Shown here: piece by piece, positions 33,753-44,653 of the stretch
How the letters are laid out: each line of letters starts with the position of its first letter
Numbering within the stretch: the stretch's first letter is position 1
Assembly: GCA_963921795.1 (NCBI GenBank)
Contig: OY997642.1
Span: 29,214,154-29,278,153 of the forward strand
DNA length: 64,000 nucleotides
Origin: Nannobrachium achirus
Taxonomy: Eukaryota > Chordata > Actinopteri > Myctophiformes > Myctophidae
Direction: 5' to 3'
Translations under genes and position numbers: made by a program
The notes under the pieces: generated by a model
Database searches by the model: none
Told to the model about the DNA's origin: nothing
The model's input: the letters and a program-made list of their open reading frames with translations, nothing else

Positions 33753-34245
33753 CAGTGGTGTAAAGTAACTAAGTACATTTACTTATGTACTGTACTTAAG
33801 TAAAACTTTGAGGCATTTGTACTTTACTTGAGTATTTCCAATTTCCAATACTTTTACTTCTAGTCCACTACATCTCGTATCCAAATATTGTACTTTTACT
33901 CCACTACATTAATTTGAAAACATTAGTTAGGTGTACTAGTTACTTTGCAAATCTAAATGATTATATTATAAAACATACATCAACCACTTAAGCCCTATTG
34001 TATACCTCAGCCATTTGAAAATAGCAGATCTACAAGCTCTACAACGTGTCGGATTGCAACGCGTTGTGAGCTTGTAGATCTGCTATTTTCAAACATTTTG
34101 TACTTTTACTTTTGGTAGTATATTTTGATGCCAATACTTTCATACTTTTACTCAAGTACATTTTGAATTCTAGACTTTTACATAGGGTATTACAGTGTTG
34201 ATACTTTTACTTAAATAAGATATGTGAGTAATCTTTCCACCACTG
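33753..34245. mobile_element. hAT MITE with CAGTGGTGTAAAG ends, 493 bp
   Basis: The ends CAGTGGTGTAAAGTAACT and TCTTTCCACCACTG are flanked by an exact TTTGTGAC duplication (33745-33752 and 34246-34253). The body repeats TACTTTTACTT words. Its centre contains the palindrome at 34014-34093 with perfect 26-bp arms. The homologous copy at 44654 carries nested insertions. Confidence 0.88.
34014..34093. repeat. palindrome of the AGATCTACAAGCTC family
   Basis: Perfect 26-base arms (TTTGAAAATAGCAGATCTAC... and complement) surround a 28-base spacer that itself contains CAACGCGTTG. Confidence 0.8.
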
Positions 34246-34253
34246 TTTGTGAC

Positions 34254-36739
34254 TTACCTCTCTGCTTTTGATTTAATTTCTATACTGTTTTTTTTTATTT
34301 ACATTGTTTAGTTATTTATTGATTTGATTGGTTCTGATTAATTCTTTCCATCTAGATGATCAATCTAGAAGGATCCTCCACCAGCTGACGTATTAACAAT
34401 ACAACCCTGGATCCTGACACCAACATCCCCTGGAGGCAGTGGTCAACCCTCAACAGATTCAGGACTGGACATCTTCTTTGTAATTTGTTCTCATTCAGAG
34501 GTAGTCACTATGTAATTTATTCTTGTAATTTATTCTTGTTAATGCAATGTAATTTATACCAAGTTAATGGTTATATTTAGCCTCAAATATTGTTAAACAT
34601 TAGAACAGACTAGTATACCAATGTTTTCTACAGTTCTCAAATATCTGCATTGTAAGTCGGGACATATGTGGATTTGTGTGTAAGAATCTGTAAAAAATGG
34701 TAATGTATAAAATATGAATTATCCTCTCTTCTCTTCATCCTCCATATCTTAGGCTGTTGAACATAGAGCTCGGAAAACACAAGAATTAAGTATGTAAGAT
34801 GTAAATATAAAGAACCTTGAACCTCAGGGTAAGTGTATCAATACAACAACAAAACACACAATATACAGCAAAACGTGGCAAAGCAGTGTATGTCAGGGTT
34901 CATCAATATGTCTGTAGAAGGACAAAAGTTTTGTTCTGAATATGATATTCTCAAATGTTTCATTTGCAAGGATCCCCATAACTCTCAGTGTACACATTGA
35001 ACCAAATCTAGACTGGTATAGACCACACTCATCTCCCCTTTTCTACCTCCCACCTCTGTTTTTCTAGTGGTTAAAAAAAAACAGACACCTTGAACAGTTT
35101 CCTGGTCATCTCCTTGTCCATGTGTGGGACTGGGCAATTAGAGAAATGAAAGAAACACACATCAAAAGAAGACATGTTCAAAGTGTATTATGGCCCTATG
35201 TTGGTTTGTTTGCTGTTGAGCATGAAGACCACATTTTGGGAACCACTGCACCAGATCAATGTGTCCCAAATAGAAGGGAGGGAAACAGGTCATTTTAATA
35301 GCTGACCCTGCCCAATACAGTTGAAAACGAGGGGATCGATCAGACAAAAAATACAATGAAATTAAGAGATGTTATGTTACAATTCGCTATTTGTATTTAT
35401 TTCTTAAAGGGTGTAATTACAGAGCTGTCTAACAATTACAATTCCATTGCTATAATAATTTCACACAAAAACAACAGGCACACTGGGAACAACAGGCACA
35501 CTTTTGGTCTCACTCCCCCCTCTCAAAGAGTGCCATAGCTGCTGTCTCTCCTGGAGATTCTCTGGGCTGGTGTTTAATGAGCTGGTGTTCAGTAGCGTGG
35601 CCCTGTACATACTGTGAAATATGGTGTTTTGTTGTTTTGTGTAGTGGTTGCAGAGTTATGAACAGCAGCAGCCGATTCCTGGTCCACACGTGTCAGCATG
35701 TCCTTCTGTCCATGATGTTTGTTCAGCAGGTTGTTGTTTGCCTCCTTCATAGAGGATGTCCAACGCTTATGGTTCAGTCTTCACTGGTCCAGTGCGGGCA
35801 CAGCGAGGCTTTCCTGTAGTTTCTAAAAGAGAGATGAAAACAAGAGTGCTTGTTTATTCCATTTGTAATTTCAACTATGTATTTAAGCTTCTTATTGATT
35901 ATTTACTTTACACATTGTTTTTATTTGTAAGAGACCCAGGGAGGGTGGGCTATATGTTTGTATGGTTTAAAAACTGTTGGAAATACTGTTAAAGAAATAT
36001 CAATGTGTCTCCCAAATAGAAGGGAGGGAAATATAGCATTTTAACTGCTGGCTATGCCAATACATTTGAATACAGCAGGGGTCAGATAAAAAAGGTTATA
36101 AAATGAAGAGATGTTATAATTTGCTTTAAATGATGTAATTATTACAAAGCTGACTGTGTGATATACATGACAGTGGCATGGCAGTTACAATTGCATTTAT
36201 ATAATAACAATAGTATCACACAAAATGTTGTTGTATCAATGTTTTATGATAGACAATATGTGACCAGAGGGGCATTGGTCTTTTTCAGCTTTTTGCAGAT
36301 TATGAAGTACAGAATATAAACTTTTAAATGTCATTCATTGAATATGAACATATTTGAGGAAGATATGCTTATTTGAATGTAGTTAAAGCCTGAACAAGAA
36401 TCTGAATAAAGTGTTCTCAAAGTTTATCACACTAAGGGGTGTGAACAATGGATTGTTAACGCCACCCTCACCTGGCCTAACCTAATGGTGGCGAGTAGCT
36501 GAAACCTGAGAACAATAGCACACATTAGCCAACAGAAACTGCAGATGTAAATGTTGTTTTTGACATGTTAATGTCTGACTTCACACAGGAAACACAAAAA
36601 CTCAACTGTTTACAAACAAATGTAAGCTGCTGTATAATACATGTTACTTGGTTCCATTTGTATAATGTCAGCGTTACAGACATGTTAAGGGTCAGTTTAG
36701 TCCCCCCTAAAGGAACCCAGAGGGTCCCAGGAATACACT
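34254..36739. other. no gene seen
   Basis: The first 370 bp match 45936-46390 (homologous flank). The remainder is AT-rich with small frames of no recognisable family. A stretch at 36628-36745 (GGTCAGTTTAGTCCCCCCTA, AAAGGAACCCA) is a diverged repeat of 62080-62250. Confidence 0.45.
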
Positions 36740-37727
36740 ATGGTTTAGTGAAATTCTGAATTTGACATTTAATTTAAACATACAACAAGACAACGGTGAC
36801 ATTAAGCAGGGCCATGCGGGGAGTCGAACCCCGTTACACGAGTGGGAGTACCACAAGTGGAAGTAGCCTACCACAGCCTTGTTTGCTTTGAGAAACCATG
36901 TCTTTAGTTGCATGTATTGTGTGAATACATTTGTTACAACCCATAACATTAAACGTTAGATAACTCAGTATTACCATCTTTCAGATGAACAGCTTTGTCT
37001 CTGTCTCTATGACACATTTCTCATAACCCATTCATTATAGCACAGAGATCTAAAAGTTAATCCATATATGTTCACCAAATCACCAGACACCTGGGCATTA
37101 AAACGTTTCCTTGGGAAGTAAGAAGGCAATCTATTCAGTCCCTAATGAAGCCATTAAACGCCTTCTAACGATTATGATAATGTAATTGGCATCCTTCCCT
37201 TTGTCAAACATGTCCACTGTGAACACACTGTGTTATGTGTGTCTAGGGACGTTTCTGTGGTCTTGAAAAGGCATTTTACCTGTCAGCTGCTGCTCTCCCC
37301 GTGTGTCACAAACACTAAACATGCATATATACATTACATGTATAAATCCAGGCCACGATGTCGTCCATAAATATAAAACAAAACCGGAATGTAATCGCGA
37401 GGCACTCGGAGACCGAGATACCGCCATTGTTTACTTGCCGTGCCCATAATTAAAACAAATAAAGTCGCATATCAGACTGGCATACAGCAGCTTCAGGTTA
37501 TGAGAACGTAAACATAAACACCGCTGAACAGGAAGCTCGAGACGCCGGAGCATAGAGTCGTAGAGAATAGGTAAAGAGGGCACCAGACGCAACAGTGACA
37601 GCGAAAGCGGAACAGCGCCACGGCCAGCCCATCCACTCCCACGTTGTGGTCGAGGAACGTCACTACATCGGCAGTTTCAGGCAGCCCGTAGAGAGTGAAC
37701 GGCTCTGTTTAGGGCCGTTTAGCTAAA
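36740..37727. repeat. module copy B (homologous to 31727-33320)
   Basis: It begins TTGACATTTAATTTAAACATAC like 31743, and follows copy A through the GGAATGTAATCGCGAGGC and CATTGTTTACTTGCCGTG landmarks. It ends GAGAGTGAACGGCTCTG just before the tRNA-Asp 3' half. It is shorter than copy A and richer in CpG near its end. Confidence 0.7.
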
Positions 37728-37743
37728 CTATCCCCGGCCGCCG

Positions 37744-37778
37744 CGCGGGAGACCGGGGTTCGATTCCCCGACGGGGAG
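37744..37778 (+). pseudogene. 3' half of a split tRNA-Asp
   Basis: From GCGCGGGAGACC to CGACGGGGAG it is a perfect 3' part of tRNA-Asp, with T arm and acceptor strand. Upstream it reads TATCCCCGGCCGCC, which could be a mutated anticodon arm or unrelated sequence. It complements the half at 31328-31370. Confidence 0.85.
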
Positions 37779-38103
37779 ATGCTTGTGGTTTAACCGCAGA
37801 GACCTCTGACCATGTAGAGTTGACCAAAGCACCTGTTCTGCACATCGCTATGACATGTGGTTGCATGGAACCTTCCCTTGATCTGTGTCTCCCGTCAGCA
37901 GCAGACGTCTTTATACCCAGCCATCTCCTCAAACTGCACAGGTATCCTGTGCCATGTTCCTCTCTATCCATAGCCTGAAGCATTGCAGGGTAGTCGGGGC
38001 AATCATGGGGTTTTTCAGTTCGACACAACTTGTATTCTAATGCCGCTTACCTTGCATACCCTTGCACGGTTCGCAGGCGTGGCCGGCGTAATGGGCAAGT
38101 GTG

Positions 38104-38175
38104 TCCTCATTAGTATAGTGTTGAGTATCCCCGTCTGTCAAGCGCGAGACCGGGGTTCGATTCCCCGACGGGGAG
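38104..38175 (+). tRNA. tRNA-Asp (GTC), variant anticodon stem, last unit
   Basis: It shares loop CTGTCAA and the C28-C42 mismatch with 29675 and 30700. It also has A at position 6 (A6-C67 mismatch) and GTGTTGAG in the D loop, so it is the weakest of the three and may be inactive. Confidence 0.6.
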
Positions 38176-38307
38176 GTGACTTCTCTTTTGCCTAACCCAT
38201 ACCTTCAAAATGGCACAATAGGTGTTTTTGGAAAGCTGGTCTTAAAACCCCTCGAATGGGGGCGATTCTTTCGACCTTTGACCACACCCCAGAAGTTGAG
38301 CAAACAT

Positions 38308-38378
38308 GCATTGGTGGTTCAGTGGTAGAATTCTCGCCTGCCACGCGGGAGGCCCGGGTTCGATTCCCGGCCAATGCA
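38308..38378 (+). tRNA. tRNA-Gly (GCC), last unit
   Basis: Canonical 71-base gene. A SINE has inserted 42 bp downstream without touching it. Confidence 0.95.
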
Positions 38379-38420
38379 GGGAGCTATTTTGAACAAGAGA
38401 GGTTGCATCCCCCACTTTTC

Positions 38421-38702
38421 AGGGGCGGCATAGCTCAGGGGTAGAGAAACTGGTATTAGAGCACGAAGGGTATAAATCCCGAAGGGTTCCCAGTTCGAAT
38501 CCGGGCTCCCCCTGAGTTAATGTCGAAGGGTCCTTGGGCAAGACTCTGAACCCCTAATTGCCTCCGGTGAGTAGGTTGGTGCCTTGCATGGCTTCCTCCG
38601 CCACCGGTGTATGAATGTGTGTGTGAATGGGTGAATGTAATGCACAATCTATGTAAAGCGCTTTGGATTAAAAGCGCTATATAAATGCACCATTTACCAT
38701 TT
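38421..38702 (+). mobile_element. tRNA-derived SINE inserted in the array
   Basis: The 282-bp element has a tRNA-like head with A-box-like TAGCTCAGGGGTAGAG and B box AGTTCGAATCC. A middle part (CCTTGGGCAAGACTCTG) and a LINE-like tail (GTAAAGCGCTTTGGATTAAA, CCATTTACCATTT) follow. The 7-bp direct repeat ACTTTTC occurs at both ends (38414-38420, 38703-38709). All other units have an uninterrupted CCCCCACTTTTCCGAAATAG here, which gives a clean empty-site comparison. Confidence 0.92.
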
Positions 38703-38838
38703 ACTTTTCCGAAATAGCTGGTGTCACCAAATCCCGGCTCCTCGGTCATCAGAGCATTGCGACATGAGTTGCAGCTGTACTTGTAGTAGAATATTGCACA
38801 CCTGGCATGCTGCAGCCCATCACATGACTTCAGTGCCT

Positions 38839-38900
38839 ATTTCCGTCGTGTATGGGTTATCACGTTCGCCTAACACGCAAAAGGAGACTGGGCGGAAACA
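38839..38900 (+). pseudogene. tRNA-Val (AAC) pseudogene without T arm, last unit
   Basis: It has the same deletion as the other three copies. After subtracting the SINE and its duplication, its distance from Gly equals that in the other units. Confidence 0.85.
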
Positions 38901-39020
38901 TCCTTTACAGGCGCGTGAGAGAATACAAGCTGTACGCTTGGTTGCCTGTTTACCTCCAATGTGCATGCATTTTTCTGGATGTTAATTTTGCCAAGAAAGG
39001 AAGGCTAATGACCAAACTTG

Positions 39021-39063
39021 TCCTCGTTAGTATAGTGGTGAGTATCCCCGCCTGACACGTGGG
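39021..39063 (+). pseudogene. second 5' half of tRNA-Asp, same breakpoint
   Basis: It is tRNA-Asp up to the anticodon stem (CCTGACACGTGGG), followed by GGCCAGCCGGCAATAGTTGG exactly as after 31370. The anticodon has mutated from GTC to GAC. No matching 3' half was found further right. Confidence 0.85.
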
Positions 39064-39411
39064 GGCCAGCCGGCAATAGTTGGAACTGACGGACAGCCAA
39101 TGAAAAAATGCTATGTCTTTGTTGCCAAGCAGTTTTACCATCCTTTTCACCCAATCAGAATTTTACACTTTTCTTGTTCGGCGATTTGGAGACCAGAGTT
39201 TGATTCCTCTCACGGAAGATTTATTATTATTCTAATATGCTATATTATTGCGCTATGAAGAACAAGATAGTTATTGATCAGTTAACTGCATGTTAATATA
39301 AAAATGATAAAGATATTTTGAGTTATTCGTGTACTACTGTGATTGTGACTTAATTCTCTGCCTTAGATTTTTTTGTGCTAACGCTAATCCACTATCTTCA
39401 CCACATCTAAA
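39064..39411. repeat. duplicated flank, left part of copy C
   Basis: It matches 31371-31690 (GGCCAGCCGGCAATAG, CAATGAAAAAATGCT, TTTGGAGACCAGA, AGTTATTGATCAGTTAACTG) and then joins sequence equivalent to 32600 of copy A. The hAT transposon follows. Confidence 0.75.
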
Positions 39412-40689
39412 TAGAGATGCACCGATCAGGTTTTTTGGGGCCGATACCGATCACCGATCAGCTGGAATCAATATCTGCCGATACCGATATTACCGATCGA
39501 TCAAAGCACCGATATTACCACCGATATTACCGATCGATCACAGCGTGAAATCCATAAATTCTTCTATTGTGTCACTGTAGGAGCATTTATATTTAATGAT
39601 TCCTCTTACACAGCATTGACATTGTACATAAGTCTACAAAATAGGAGATGAGATGTATCATAATTGACAACCTTGGTCCTTTTTTATTTCAGGCTGAGGC
39701 AACGTGCAAAGAACTCTCTTAAGACACAACTTGGAACTTCAACTTACTGTACATATAGACAGCAGTAAACTGTGGCTTTCCAGTGGAACAAAACAAACAT
39801 GAAATACAATGTATAATTATGGATGTCACATGTGTACAACAACAACAACTGTGCAGTGTGCACCAACACAGAACAGACAACCGTAAACATTTCACTCAGT
39901 CTCTACAAACTAAGGTCTAGGTCTTAGAGAGCTTACAGCCCATAAACTGTAGAAAAAAGAAAATAAATTAAATCTTAGGTAAAATAATAGATTATGTGCA
40001 CAACAACACACAACATGTGCACCAACAATTAACATTTCACTCTTGAGCTCTCTTAGAGACACACCTTGTTTAGCTGTCTTACTGTAAACAATATTTGTAT
40101 AAAATAAAATAAAAATAGATTGTCACTTGTGCAAATTTTTCTCTAGACTAGAGACACTCTTACTGAGATACTGTAACTTTCCTGTCAAATAAACTCAAAC
40201 TGCAACATAAACAGAGGATATAGGCAAAATGTTACATTTTGACAGCTGACAGTTTCAAATCAGTTTTCCTCTGCATATAGGAGATAACAAGTGGCAGCAT
40301 AAAATAAAACATTTTTGTTCACAGCAATAGAATAAAACATTTGATCTGATATGACAGCAATAAACAAAAGAACATTGATCTAATATGTGTAGGCCTATCT
40401 TGAACTTTATTTCAGCTGAGGTAGTTTACCTGTAGGCCTATCTATCTGTGTAACTTTATTTCAGCTGAGGTAGTTCACCTGTAGGCCTACCCTTTATTTC
40501 AGGTAGTTAGTTTCTGTGGCTAATACTGGCAGTGGCTATACTACTGAGTGTGGGGAGAGAGCCATGGGCAATACAGTGCACAGAAAATACAAAAGTAAAA
40601 CAAAAACAGTGCACAGTAAATACAAAAGTAAAACAAAAAAAGCAGCTCTATCTGTAGGCCTGTCTACATCCCCTGTTATTCTCAGCTGC

Positions 40690-43260
40690 TTAATTAGACT
40701 TCTGATCCGAGTTCTCCTGGTCAGACTTCTTCTGATCAAGCAGCATGACTGGCAGATTTACCTTGGTAAATATAAGCATCTCAGCATTTTTGCCAGTTAA
40801 CCTGTTCCTCTTCTCATCTAGAATAATTCCTGCTGTACTAAAAAGACGCTCGCTATCTACGCTTGTGCAAGGTGCACAGAGATAGGATTGTGCTGCTTGT
40901 GCGAGAGCAGGAAATCGCTCTTTATTGGTCTTCCAATAAGCAAGTGGCCCATGTTTGGGCTGTTTGGGCTTTTCATCGGAATCATCGCAAACTAGAACTG
41001 GCTCTGACAGATAAAGATTAATCTGCGATGATATTGCACTGTGAGCAGCTTCATGTTCCTGTTCCCCATCTTCAGCCAACAGTTCAGCATACATAGCATT
41101 CAAGCCGGTTCGTGGTACCTTCTGTGGGGGTTCAGAGGACCCACTGGCTGCCACGCTCTCCTCACCAGTCTGTTGTTCCGCTGCAGTCTGTTGTTCCGCT
41201 GCAGTGACCAGGACGTCAGAAAGCCGGCTGCGTATGCGTGGCTTGACATCGCCGTGGAAGAATCTGTCTTTATACCTAATTATTAGAAGAACAGAACAAA
41301 AGAGAAAATTATTAACTGCTGTATACTTTTCTTGTGCACACGTTTGGATTAAACTGAACAGAGCTGCAGCCTTGCTCTCCTGAGTTCTCTGAACTTTACA
41401 TGCTTAACTCGTGTTTTGCTTAGTCATGGGCCCATAGGCATAACATAGTCCAAATGAGTAACTGTTTTTTATTCTATAGTTTAACCCTAACTGCTTACAT
41501 CAAATCTGGTGAAATCTGTAATCTGATGGAAATGCAATTGCAAACCATCTTACAATACAGGATAGCAAAACATTAACAACACTATTGTTCAATAACATTT
41601 TAAGCATAGCCCCTTTTTTATCAATCACTTAGGCCAAAGCTAGATAAGCTTAATTTAAAGCATAATCAAATGTCTCACACAACGCAGAGAGAGGGAGGGA
41701 GTGTGAGCGTCAATTGGGTATGGCAAGCTATGGCAGCTGCCATACCTTGGCTACAGGGGGAAATAATAAAATGTACTTTTCATTGTGCCTGTTGCTAAGG
41801 TATGGCAACATGACTGGTGTCTTGCGCGGAAGCAAGACACCAGTCAAGTTGCCATACCTTAACTTTTGCTGAACTGACGCCACTGAGTGTGAAGTTTTCA
41901 CTCACCGTGGATCGAGGATAGTAGCGAGGGTGTACAGGTCCTCAGATTCAATGGCACTGAATCTCCTCTTAACAGCTTCAAAGAGCGTGGCTTTCATTGT
42001 TTTCACACCATGGTCAGTCTCTTCTGTTTTCTCAAGAAGGCGAATTAAAGCTCTGACGTGTGGGATGACATCCGCAGCTGATGCAGTTGCTTTGCTTATT
42101 TTATGTGTAAGCTCTTCAAAGGGTGCGAGCAGTGTAATCACGTTTTCGACCAATTTCCACTGGCTGCCGGTGAACAAGGGAGGCAAATCATCATGGTCAG
42201 CAGCATAAGAACATAGGGCACGTTTCTGTTCCAGTACACTTTTTAGCATAGCAAGAGTACTGTTCCACCTGGTAGGGACGTCCTGCTGTAGCCGTTTGCC
42301 CTGCTGGTTGGGGGGGTTTACGACTTTCTGAATGTCGAATAGTTTGTCGTAGTTTGGCTGAGAATGTTTAAAGTGGCCTACGATGTGTCGCCCAATTGCA
42401 GTTACATCTTTGATGGCACGCTGTGCCAACAAGCCCTCATTCACAACGAGCTGCAGTGTGTGCGCCATGCACGGTAGACTTGGGTACGCTGCATCCCTCA
42501 TAGCCTTCTCCATGTTTCTGGCGTTATCCCGGAGGATAACGTGCACTTTGCTCGCTGGGATCCCCCATGCTAGGAACATGGCTTTGAAGGCATCGGCGAT
42601 ATGTTGCCCGGTGTGTGACCCATAGAACTCCTGTGAGTGAAGCACAACTCTCCGCAGCTCAAAGTTCTCATCAATAAACTGCGCGGTTAAACTCAGCATG
42701 GACATCGGAGTCACACTGCAACTCCACATGTCACTTGTGAAGCTGATTGACACGATAAACTCGGTCTTCATGAGGCTTTCGAGGTGCTTGTATACAATTG
42801 CGTACAATTCGGGCAGGCAAACGTCAGTCACATGTTTACGACTAGGCATTTTGTATCGTGGATCCAAATTGGAAACGAAGCGGTTGAGCCCTACGTTTTC
42901 TACCACAGAGAGGGGCTGATGATCAAGGCAGATCATTTCAGTTAATGACTCATTTAATTCTTTTTTTCTCTTACTGTCGTCGCTGTAGAATTCCTTGCGT
43001 TTCAGTGAATCTGTTACAGACAGCTGGGTGAGTGGCTTTTCTGCTGCAGCTGCCCGCTGTTTCTCTGCCTTAGCGTTCGCTAGTTTTTTATACTCCTCAT
43101 ATTCCTTGGTGTGCTCACTCAAATGTCTGATGAGGTTCGTGGTGTTGAAACTCTTTGGAAGCGATCCTCCACGAGGTACCTCCTTTGCACAAACATTACA
43201 AACGGCTAATTTGTTGTCCTGTTCTTTTAGTTTGTAAAACTTCCAGACTGGCGACGCCAT
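40690..43260 (-). CDS. hAT transposase with BED zinc finger (two exons)
   Basis: It would cut and paste the surrounding element by binding its ends and cleaving with an RNase H-like core. Exon 1 is 43260-41906 and exon 2 is 41275-40690. The 630-bp intron (41905-41276) has GTGAGT donor and AG acceptor, and splicing joins LDPR to YKDRFF as is usual in this family. The product is about 646 residues. A BED finger has C21, C24, H46 and H50. Catalytic candidates are D177 (TSDMWS), D245 (RDNARN) and E594 (DSERLF). A C-x2-H pair lies at 264-267, DVPTRWNS at 327-334, and the hAT C-terminal dimerisation domain at about 560-625. No stop or frameshift is seen. I chose the ATG directly before the BED finger; an upstream ATG at 43320 would add 20 residues. 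Confidence 0.9.
41797..41860. repeat. hairpin in the transposase intron
   Basis: The arms 41797-41825 and 41832-41860 are complementary over 29 bases with one mismatch around a 6-base loop. It lies inside the intron, within a patch of GTATGGCAA/TTGCCATAC repeats starting near 41715 that may be a small nested MITE. Confidence 0.8.
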
Positions 43261-43532
43261 GTTTGCTGCGTTCTGTTTACATCCACCTCCCAGTTCCAAG
43301 CTCAGCATGTGAAGACACATTTTCCTTACTGCCACGCCTCCTTAGGGAGCCAATGAAATTTCACAGACCGCATTAGCCATGGGATAAAATGCACTGTCGG
43401 TCCCTATATTTGAACGTCATCTGATCGATCGGTTGCTTTGATCCATTATGGAAACACCGATCAAAACCGATACGGCCTTGATCGGCCGATCTGATATCGG
43501 CGCCGATCGATCGGTGCATCTCTACATCTAAA

Positions 43533-44653
43533 GCATTAAAATGTTTCCTTGGGAAGTAAGAAGGTGATCTATTCATACCCAATGGAGCCATTAAATGTAT
43601 TTTAACGATTATGCTAATGCACTAATTCATTTAGCATCCCTTCCTTTGTCAAATATGTCCCAAAAAAATCTGCCATTGTAACACACACACTTTAGGGACG
43701 TTTCTGTGGTCAAGAAAAGGCATTTTACCTCTCAGTTGCTGCTCCTCCCCTGTGTCTCAATATAGCTACTGTATGTGGCATAAAATGACATGTAATCCAG
43801 GCCATAATGTCGTCCAAAAATATAAAACAAAACTGGAATGTAATCGTGAGGCAACCGGGCACCAAACTACCACCATTGTTTACCTGCCGTGCCCATAATT
43901 ATAAATTAAATAAATAAAGACGCATATTAGACTCACATAATAGTTTCAGCCTCCCTGTCAATGTAAACGGAGATGGCTGATGAACCGGAAGCTGTGTGCC
44001 GCTGGAGATGGACACAAAGTAGCAGTAAAAATTGGAACAGCGCCAGAGCCAGCACATTGACACACACGTTGTGGCCAGACATAATTATCACGTCCGTAGT
44101 TTTTAGAAGCCTGGTGAAACGAGGTTATACTACCATAGAGAATGAATGGGAAAGTGTTTAGGGCTGTTCCAGCCAATGAAAAAAAAGCTGTGTCTTCACC
44201 CAATCACGGACATTCTCTGTGGATAGCTCTGTGAGGTTTTTTTACACTCTTGCCTTCAGATGATTTTAAATCCCTCTGCTGCTTTTCATGTCCACCTATG
44301 TTTTTTTATGGTACGAGTCCTTATTGAAGTTTTGAATGTTATTTTGTGTTTTAGCTTTTCTTTTGTTTTATTGGTGTCCAATCTTTGCTCTGGAAAGCAC
44401 TTTGAGCTGCATTTCATGTAAGAAAGGTGCTATACAAATATAATTATTACTTTCAGAATGATGCACTTTAATTTTTTGGGGATTTGGAGACCTGAGTTTG
44501 ATTCTCCCTCATGGAAGATATATTAATAATATGCTATATGTTTCAGTCAGTCAGTCAGTCAGTTATTGATCAGTTAACTGCCAGGTAATGGCCTACCTGG
44601 ATAGAAAGTAATACAGATATTTTGAGTTGTGATTGTACCACTGTGTTTGTGAC
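43533..44653. repeat. duplicated flank, module copy C
   Basis: After the hAT it continues the homology to 32645-33752: AATGGAGCCATTAAATG, CCTCTCAGTTGCTGCTCC, GGAATGTAATCGTGAGGC, GAATGAATGGGAAAG, then the LINE tail TGGAAAGCACTTTGAGCTGC and TTTGGAGACCTGAGTTTGA. A purely copy-specific part is a run of four TCAG repeats at about 44543-44560. Confidence 0.7.

Larger units (their letters stand above)
31371..37743. other. 6.37-kb segment separating the two halves of a tRNA-Asp
   Basis: The next Asp after the 3' half starts 326 bp later (37778 to 38104), exactly as in intact units (30374 to 30700). This segment therefore sits inside one tRNA gene. It contains two related copies of a module (about 31727-33320 and 36740-37727), a hAT MITE at 33753-34245, LINE tails and a short TTAGGG tract. 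A CGCGGG match occurs at both edges. No autonomous transposon frame is visible, so duplication or recombination is as likely as transposition. Confidence 0.75.
39412..43524 (-). mobile_element. complete hAT (Ac-type) transposon, 4,113 bp
   Basis: The perfect terminal inverted repeats TAGAGATGCACCGATC / GATCGGTGCATCTCTA are flanked by an exact 8-bp duplication CATCTAAA (39404-39411 and 43525-43532). Subterminal GATCGATC and CCGATA clusters near both ends are probable transposase sites. A two-exon transposase frame runs on the minus strand. The rest at 39.6-40.6 kb is AT-rich 3' region. The empty site can be read in the paralogous flank near 32640 (ACATCTAAGCATTAAAA). Confidence 0.93.

Noticed and set aside
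31790-36850. Minus-strand GGGGTTCGACTCCCC at about 31798-31814 and 36817-36834, looking like a tRNA T arm
   Set aside because: The T arm and B box are present, but no acceptor or D arm can be folded around them. They are duplicates of each other within the module copies, at most a tRNA remnant.
26593-39063. Regular repeats that might suggest a CRISPR-like array
   Set aside because: The repeats are tRNA genes with kilobase periods in eukaryotic DNA. There are no short spacers and no cas genes.
31493-44515. TTTGGAGACC-GTTTGATTCT-like sequences (about 31493, 39186, 33590, 44484) resembling the 3' half of tRNA-Asp
   Set aside because: They are suggestive of an older split Asp, but too diverged in the T stem and acceptor to call. 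They were left out of the gene list.
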